Source: Wenzhouxiangella sp.
GTDB lineage: Bacteria > Pseudomonadota > Gammaproteobacteria > Xanthomonadales > Wenzhouxiangellaceae
Direction of reading: 5' to 3'
NCBI GenBank assembly: GCA_007118895.1
Contig: SKQS01000026.1
Coordinates: 1 to 42,070 of the forward strand
Length of the DNA: 42,070 nucleotides
The position numbers were made by a program, and so were the translations under genes. Of the stretch, positions 41,881 through 42,070 are shown piece by piece; position 1 is the stretch's first letter; each line of letters opens with the position of its first letter. A model generated the notes under the pieces. The model was given only the letters and a program-made list of their open reading frames with translations. It ran no database searches and was not told where the DNA came from.

Positions 41881-42014
41881 GGCAGGGATTCCAGGCTGGG
41901 GACTTGACTACCGAGCATAGTCCAATCGGGGCGAGTTGTCACCCGCCTGGTGGTGTCGGATCAGGCAGGGGGATGATCAGGACTGGTTCAGCCCGGCGCC
42001 GGCCTCGGCAGGCA

Positions 42015-42042
42015 TTGACATGGCCCTAGGTTTTGCTAACAT
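42015..42042 (+). promoter_or_regulatory. Likely sigma-70 promoter for a gene beyond the right edge
   Basis: A perfect -35 hexamer TTGACA (42015-42020) is followed after 16 bases by TAACAT (42037-42042), a 4/6 match to the -10 consensus. The expected transcript would start near 42050 and leave the window, so its gene cannot be seen. Confidence 0.45.
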
Positions 42043-42070
42043 GAGCGTTGGGTTGAAAGGTCTCTGGCCA

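Noticed and set aside
42041-42070. Start of a CDS at the ATG at 42041
   Set aside because: The ATG falls within the likely -10 box and has no ribosome site; ten open codons are not evidence of a gene.

Overview
The window is one contiguous stretch of a GC-rich, gene-dense proteobacterial chromosome. Gene content and order point to a gammaproteobacterium: cutA-dsbD-tlpA-aroQ-accB-accC on the left, and a Pil/Chp chemosensory cluster divergent from gshB-tonB-yqgE-ruvX-pyrB, an arrangement known from Pseudomonas. The missing pilH and pyrR/pyrC and the large Mrp antiporter operon suggest a relative of Xanthomonadales/Chromatiales from a saline habitat; that placement is inference only. No rRNA, tRNA, CRISPR array, transposase or phage gene was seen. 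No gap without a gene exceeds 300 bases; the longest is about 250 bases (34873-35125).

Layout. 1-5347 (+): 3' end of cutA, a DsbD with a duplicated N-terminal domain, a TlpA-like thioredoxin, aroQ and the biotin carboxylase pair accB-accC. 5372-15133 (-): a chemosensory operon for type IV pilus motility in the order pilG, pilI, pilJ, chpA, chpC; ChpA is a 1975-residue hybrid kinase carrying a perfect 35 x 15-bp tandem array. 15327-19108 (+): gshB, a TonB-like protein, yqgE, ruvX, pyrB. 19131-19208: a strong palindrome between the convergent pyrB and trmB. 19212-20909 (-): thiS-thiG-trmB. 21025-24457: an SLC13/RCK permease, an orphan periplasmic binding protein, a small Rieske protein and a small membrane protein. 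24486-31952 (-): a ten-gene Mrp-type cation/proton antiporter operon with three D-like subunits and a split MrpA. 31999-34405: a membrane-anchored NERD protein divergent from a Ycf46-like AAA+ ATPase. 34477-39663 (+): two small unknown proteins, then a UPF0182 protein overlapping a UPF0104/LPG-synthase-TM flippase-like protein. 39664-41880 (-): a DUF4097-like exported protein followed by an ArsB/NhaD-type permease. A likely promoter sits at the right edge.

How the parts work together. DsbD and the TlpA protein handle periplasmic thiol reduction. AccB/AccC carry out the first half-reaction of acetyl-CoA carboxylase. PilG/PilI/PilJ/ChpA/ChpC form a signalling array that probably controls pilus extension and retraction. 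The Mrp operon is a single membrane complex, with nearly all its genes translationally coupled by start/stop overlaps. The best candidates for undescribed biology are the UPF0182-flippase pair, the expanded Mrp operon with its small extra subunit, and the NERD/AAA+ pair.
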